A DNA stretch of 64,000 bases, from NCBI GenBank assembly GCA_964495805.1, contig CAZBWV010000066.1, positions 1 through 64,000 on the forward strand, in the 5' to 3' direction. A program made the position numbers and the translations under genes. The notes under the pieces are model-generated. The model did not search any database and had not been told where the DNA came from. It worked only from the letters and a program-made list of their open reading frames with translations. The stretch comes from JALXCH01 sp964495805. Its GTDB lineage: Bacteria; Calditrichota; Calditrichia; RBG-13-44-9. Positions 61,994 to 64,000 of this stretch are shown here, piece by piece (positions within the stretch are counted from its first letter, which is position 1; every line of letters begins with the position of its first letter).

Positions 61994-62713
61994 TTAATAC
62001 CCTTCGGCCAGACGCATGGCCAGGAAAGGTGGGAGACCTTTCTCCAGAATTTCCCGGGCGGTTTCTTCGTAGTCGTATTTCAGGCGCACAAATTTTAACC
62101 ATCCGGACTCAGTATCAAACAGGACATAACACAGGCGCGGATCATGATCCCGGGGTTGCCCCACACTGCCCACATTTACGATATACTTCTGCTCCCGAAA
62201 TTCCAGAATACTCTCTTCCCGATAGTAACTCCGTTCATGCTCAGGGAACACCATGGGGACATGAGAATGTCCCACAAAACAGATGCGTTGTTTCATTTGC
62301 TTTATATAGTCCCGGGCCTGATTTTCACTGAAGATGTACTCCCAGTCCTCAGGATGTAATGGAGTGCTGTGAACAAACAAGAAATCGTTTTCGGAGAAAA
62401 AAAAGGGGAGATTTCGTAAATAATCCAGATTTTCCGGTGTGAGCACACTTCGCGTCCACTCCACCGCTTCGCGAGCGTAAGAGTTAAAATATCGGGTATC
62501 GGTTAATCCCAGCACGGCATGATCGTGATTTCCCATCAGGCAAATATAGGAATTTCTACGGAGTAATTCCACGCATTCATTCGGACGCGGACCGTAGCCT
62601 ACCGCATCCCCCAGGCAAATAATCCGATCCACTTGCTGTAACTTAATATGGGATAAGGCCGTTCGGAGCGCCACCAGATTGGAATGAATATCCGAAATGA
62701 CCGCAATTTTCAT
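61994..62713 (-). CDS. Metallophosphoesterase (YfcE/calcineurin-like)
   Basis: This is a 239-residue metal-dependent phosphoesterase with the family motifs in order: SDIHSNLVAL (D-x-H), CLGDAVGYGPRP (GD), MGNHDHAVLG (GNHD), FVHSTP and VGHSHVPMVF (GH-x-H), so the dimetal site is complete. I chose the ATG at 62713, which has GGGA six bases upstream, over a TTG four codons earlier. It follows nusB by 19 bases. Substrate unknown; a nucleotide or protein phosphatase role is possible. Confidence 0.9.
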   Translation of the reverse strand: MKIAVISDIHSNLVALRTALSHIKLQQVDRIICLGDAVGYGPRPNECVELLRRNSYICLMGNHDHAVLGLTDTRYFNSYAREAVEWTRSVLTPENLDYLRNLPFFFSENDFLFVHSTPLHPEDWEYIFSENQARDYIKQMKQRICFVGHSHVPMVFPEHERSYYREESILEFREQKYIVNVGSVGQPRDHDPRLCYVLFDTESGWLKFVRLKYDYEETAREILEKGLPPFLAMRLAEGY

Positions 62714-62732
62714 TAAAATTCCCAATTATCTA

Positions 62733-63188
62733 TTATTTTTTGTGGGAATGCGGAATCTTGGTCGTTACTGATTTATGAATTTGTCCGTTTTCTTTCAGAT
62801 AGCGATAAATAGAGTCCAGAAGTCCGTTCATAAACTTACTGCTCCGGAAACTGATAAATTCCTTGGTAAGTTCCAGAGCTTCGTTAAAGGTTACTTCAAT
62901 GGGGATATCAGGGAAAAACAGGAGTTCGCTGATGGCCAGACGAATCAGGACTCTATCCATTGGGGCAAGCTGGTCCAGCCGCTTGCCCCGTAAGTTTTTG
63001 TAAATAATCCGATCAATATCGGTTTGATTCTGAGCAGTTTTAAGAATTAACTCCCAGCTAAAGCCACTCAACTCCAGCTCCAGGCTGTCGGCAATCCGAT
63101 TTGCAACCGTCAGTATGTCCTCGTTCAAAAATTCATTTGCAAAAAGGACCTGAAGCGCCAGCCTGCGTGCCTGCCGTCTTGAGAGCAT
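62733..63188 (-). CDS. nusB: Transcription antitermination protein NusB
   Basis: This is an all-helical RNA-binding protein of about 151 residues that acts with NusE in antitermination on rRNA operons. The N-terminal SRRQARRLALQVLFANEF, the central APMDRVLIRLAISELLFFPDIP (in part) and VTFNEALELTKEF with SSKFMNGLLD are diagnostic. I placed the start at the ATG at 63188, where the family N-terminus begins and GAGGA lies about ten bases upstream. An in-frame ATG at 63233 would add 15 residues and remains possible. Confidence 0.93.
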   Translation of the reverse strand: MLSRRQARRLALQVLFANEFLNEDILTVANRIADSLELELSGFSWELILKTAQNQTDIDRIIYKNLRGKRLDQLAPMDRVLIRLAISELLFFPDIPIEVTFNEALELTKEFISFRSSKFMNGLLDSIYRYLKENGQIHKSVTTKIPHSHKK

Positions 63189-63298
63189 CGAAGATTCTTC
63201 CTCGCCATTTGTGAAATACGATTCGTCCAGCATATTATTCCAATGTGATCAATATATTTGTGCTAAAGCTCAATAAATTCAAATATTATTTTTTCTTT

Positions 63299-64000
63299 TT
63301 ACGAACTATAATCGTAAAATCCTTTACCGGTTTTGCGTCCCAGATATCCGGCATTCACCATTTTGACCAGCAACGGACAGGGCCGATATTTCGGATCGCG
63401 GTACCCCTCGTAAAGGACTTCCATAATCGCCAGGCAAACGTCGAGACCGATAAAATCAGCCAGTTGCAACGGTCCCATAGGATGAGCCATTCCCAGCTTC
63501 ATCACCGTATCAATTGCTTCCCGGTCGGCCACCCCTTCCATCAAAGCAAAAATCGCCTCGTTAATCATGGGCATGAGGATTCGGTTGGAAATAAATCCGG
63601 GATAGTCATTCACTTCCACGGGGACTTTGCCCAGCTTCCTGGCCAAATCAAATATGATGTCGCGCGTTCCATCGGTGGTGGCAATACCGCGAATCACCTC
63701 CACCAGCTTCATCACCGGGACCGGATTCATAAAATGCATCCCGATGAATTTATCCGCACGGGAGGTTCCTGCCGCCAACTTGGTAATGGAAATGGAAGAG
63801 GTGTTGCTGGCAAAAATGGTCTCGGGCGGACACAATTTATCCAGCGTTTTAAACAGGTCCTGCTTAATGTTTAAATCTTCCGTGACAGCCTCCACCACCA
63901 GTTGAACATCCTTCACATCATCCAATGAAATACTGGTGTGGATTCGTTTTAATGCGGCATCTGCATCGTCCTGCGAAATAACTTCCTTTTTCACCTGCCG
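63299..64000 (-). CDS. 3-hydroxybutyryl-CoA / 3-hydroxyacyl-CoA dehydrogenase, C-terminal part
   Basis: The gene runs off the right edge of the window; about 233 C-terminal residues are visible. SNTSSISITKLA, GMHFMNPVPVMKLVEVIRG with the catalytic His, VEVNDYPGFISNRILMPMINEA (in part) and HPMGPLQLADFIGLD are typical of the short 3-hydroxybutyryl-CoA dehydrogenase family. The N-terminal NAD-binding glycine motif lies outside the window. It would reduce acetoacetyl-CoA or oxidise 3-hydroxyacyl-CoA. It ends 65 bases before the nusB region on the same strand. Confidence 0.92.
   Translation of the reverse strand, partial: RQVKKEVISQDDADAALKRIHTSISLDDVKDVQLVVEAVTEDLNIKQDLFKTLDKLCPPETIFASNTSSISITKLAAGTSRADKFIGMHFMNPVPVMKLVEVIRGIATTDGTRDIIFDLARKLGKVPVEVNDYPGFISNRILMPMINEAIFALMEGVADREAIDTVMKLGMAHPMGPLQLADFIGLDVCLAIMEVLYEGYRDPKYRPCPLLVKMVNAGYLGRKTGKGFYDYSS

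Overview
The window looks like a piece of a bacterial chromosome from the FCB superphylum, outside or at the edge of Bacteroidota (a Calditrichota-, KSB1- or Ignavibacteria-like lineage is my best guess). The grounds are a short Bacteroidota-type primary sigma factor, a matching TTG-N20-TAnnTTTG promoter in front of trigger factor, a PorV-like outer-membrane protein, a protein with a type IX secretion (T9SS) C-terminal domain, and several outer-membrane barrel genes. Genes are densely packed in long same-strand runs. I found no tRNA, rRNA, CRISPR array, transposase, integrase or phage gene.

Layout. 1-490: non-coding. 491-10622 (minus): an envelope run read from a PorV-like protein through a T9SS-tagged M6-peptidase-like protein whose active site is destroyed, a metallopeptidase/TolB-propeller/outer-membrane-barrel fusion, two paralogous small envelope proteins and an RmlD-like reductase. 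11012-23895 (minus): a complex I operon in the order nuoA-C-D-E-F-G-H-J-K-L-M-N, with nuoB and nuoI missing. 24228-25259 (plus): rmlB. 25747-29455 (minus): pyrimidine-nucleoside phosphorylase, an alpha-phosphohexomutase and the sigma factor; deoC follows divergently at 29824, so together these could form a deoxynucleoside salvage/catabolism set. 30559-37291 (plus): a YwiC-like membrane protein, then tig-clpP-clpX-lon, a proteostasis cluster. 37414-42379 (plus): a small barrel protein, a glutaryl-CoA-dehydrogenase-like enzyme coupled to an HD-GYP response regulator, a spore-photoproduct-lyase-like radical SAM protein and a small membrane protein. 42569-48881 (plus): TetR regulator plus a complete RND efflux system (TolC-like, adaptor, pump). 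48978-55725 (plus): a mevalonate-pathway cluster holding a degenerate GH3-like protein, diphosphomevalonate decarboxylase, phosphomevalonate kinase, one polypeptide fusing class II HMG-CoA reductase to mevalonate kinase, and type 1 IPP isomerase. 56068-64000 (minus): sodium symporter, two TPM-domain proteins, secA, a metallophosphoesterase, nusB and the 3' part of a 3-hydroxyacyl-CoA dehydrogenase gene.

How the parts work together. The mevalonate cluster contains every activity from HMG-CoA to IPP/DMAPP; only HMG-CoA synthase and thiolase are absent. Complex I has all membrane subunits and the NADH-dehydrogenase arm, but lacks the two subunits that carry clusters N6a, N6b and N2, so these must be encoded elsewhere or replaced.

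The most interesting items are the HMG-CoA reductase/mevalonate kinase fusion and its repeat-marked junction, the nuoB/nuoI gap, two interlocking inverted repeats in the leader of the PorV-like gene, two enzyme-fold proteins with lost active sites (M6-like and GH3-like), and an Asp-to-Asn change in the catalytic triad of ClpP. All function calls rest on motifs read by eye; no database search was run.
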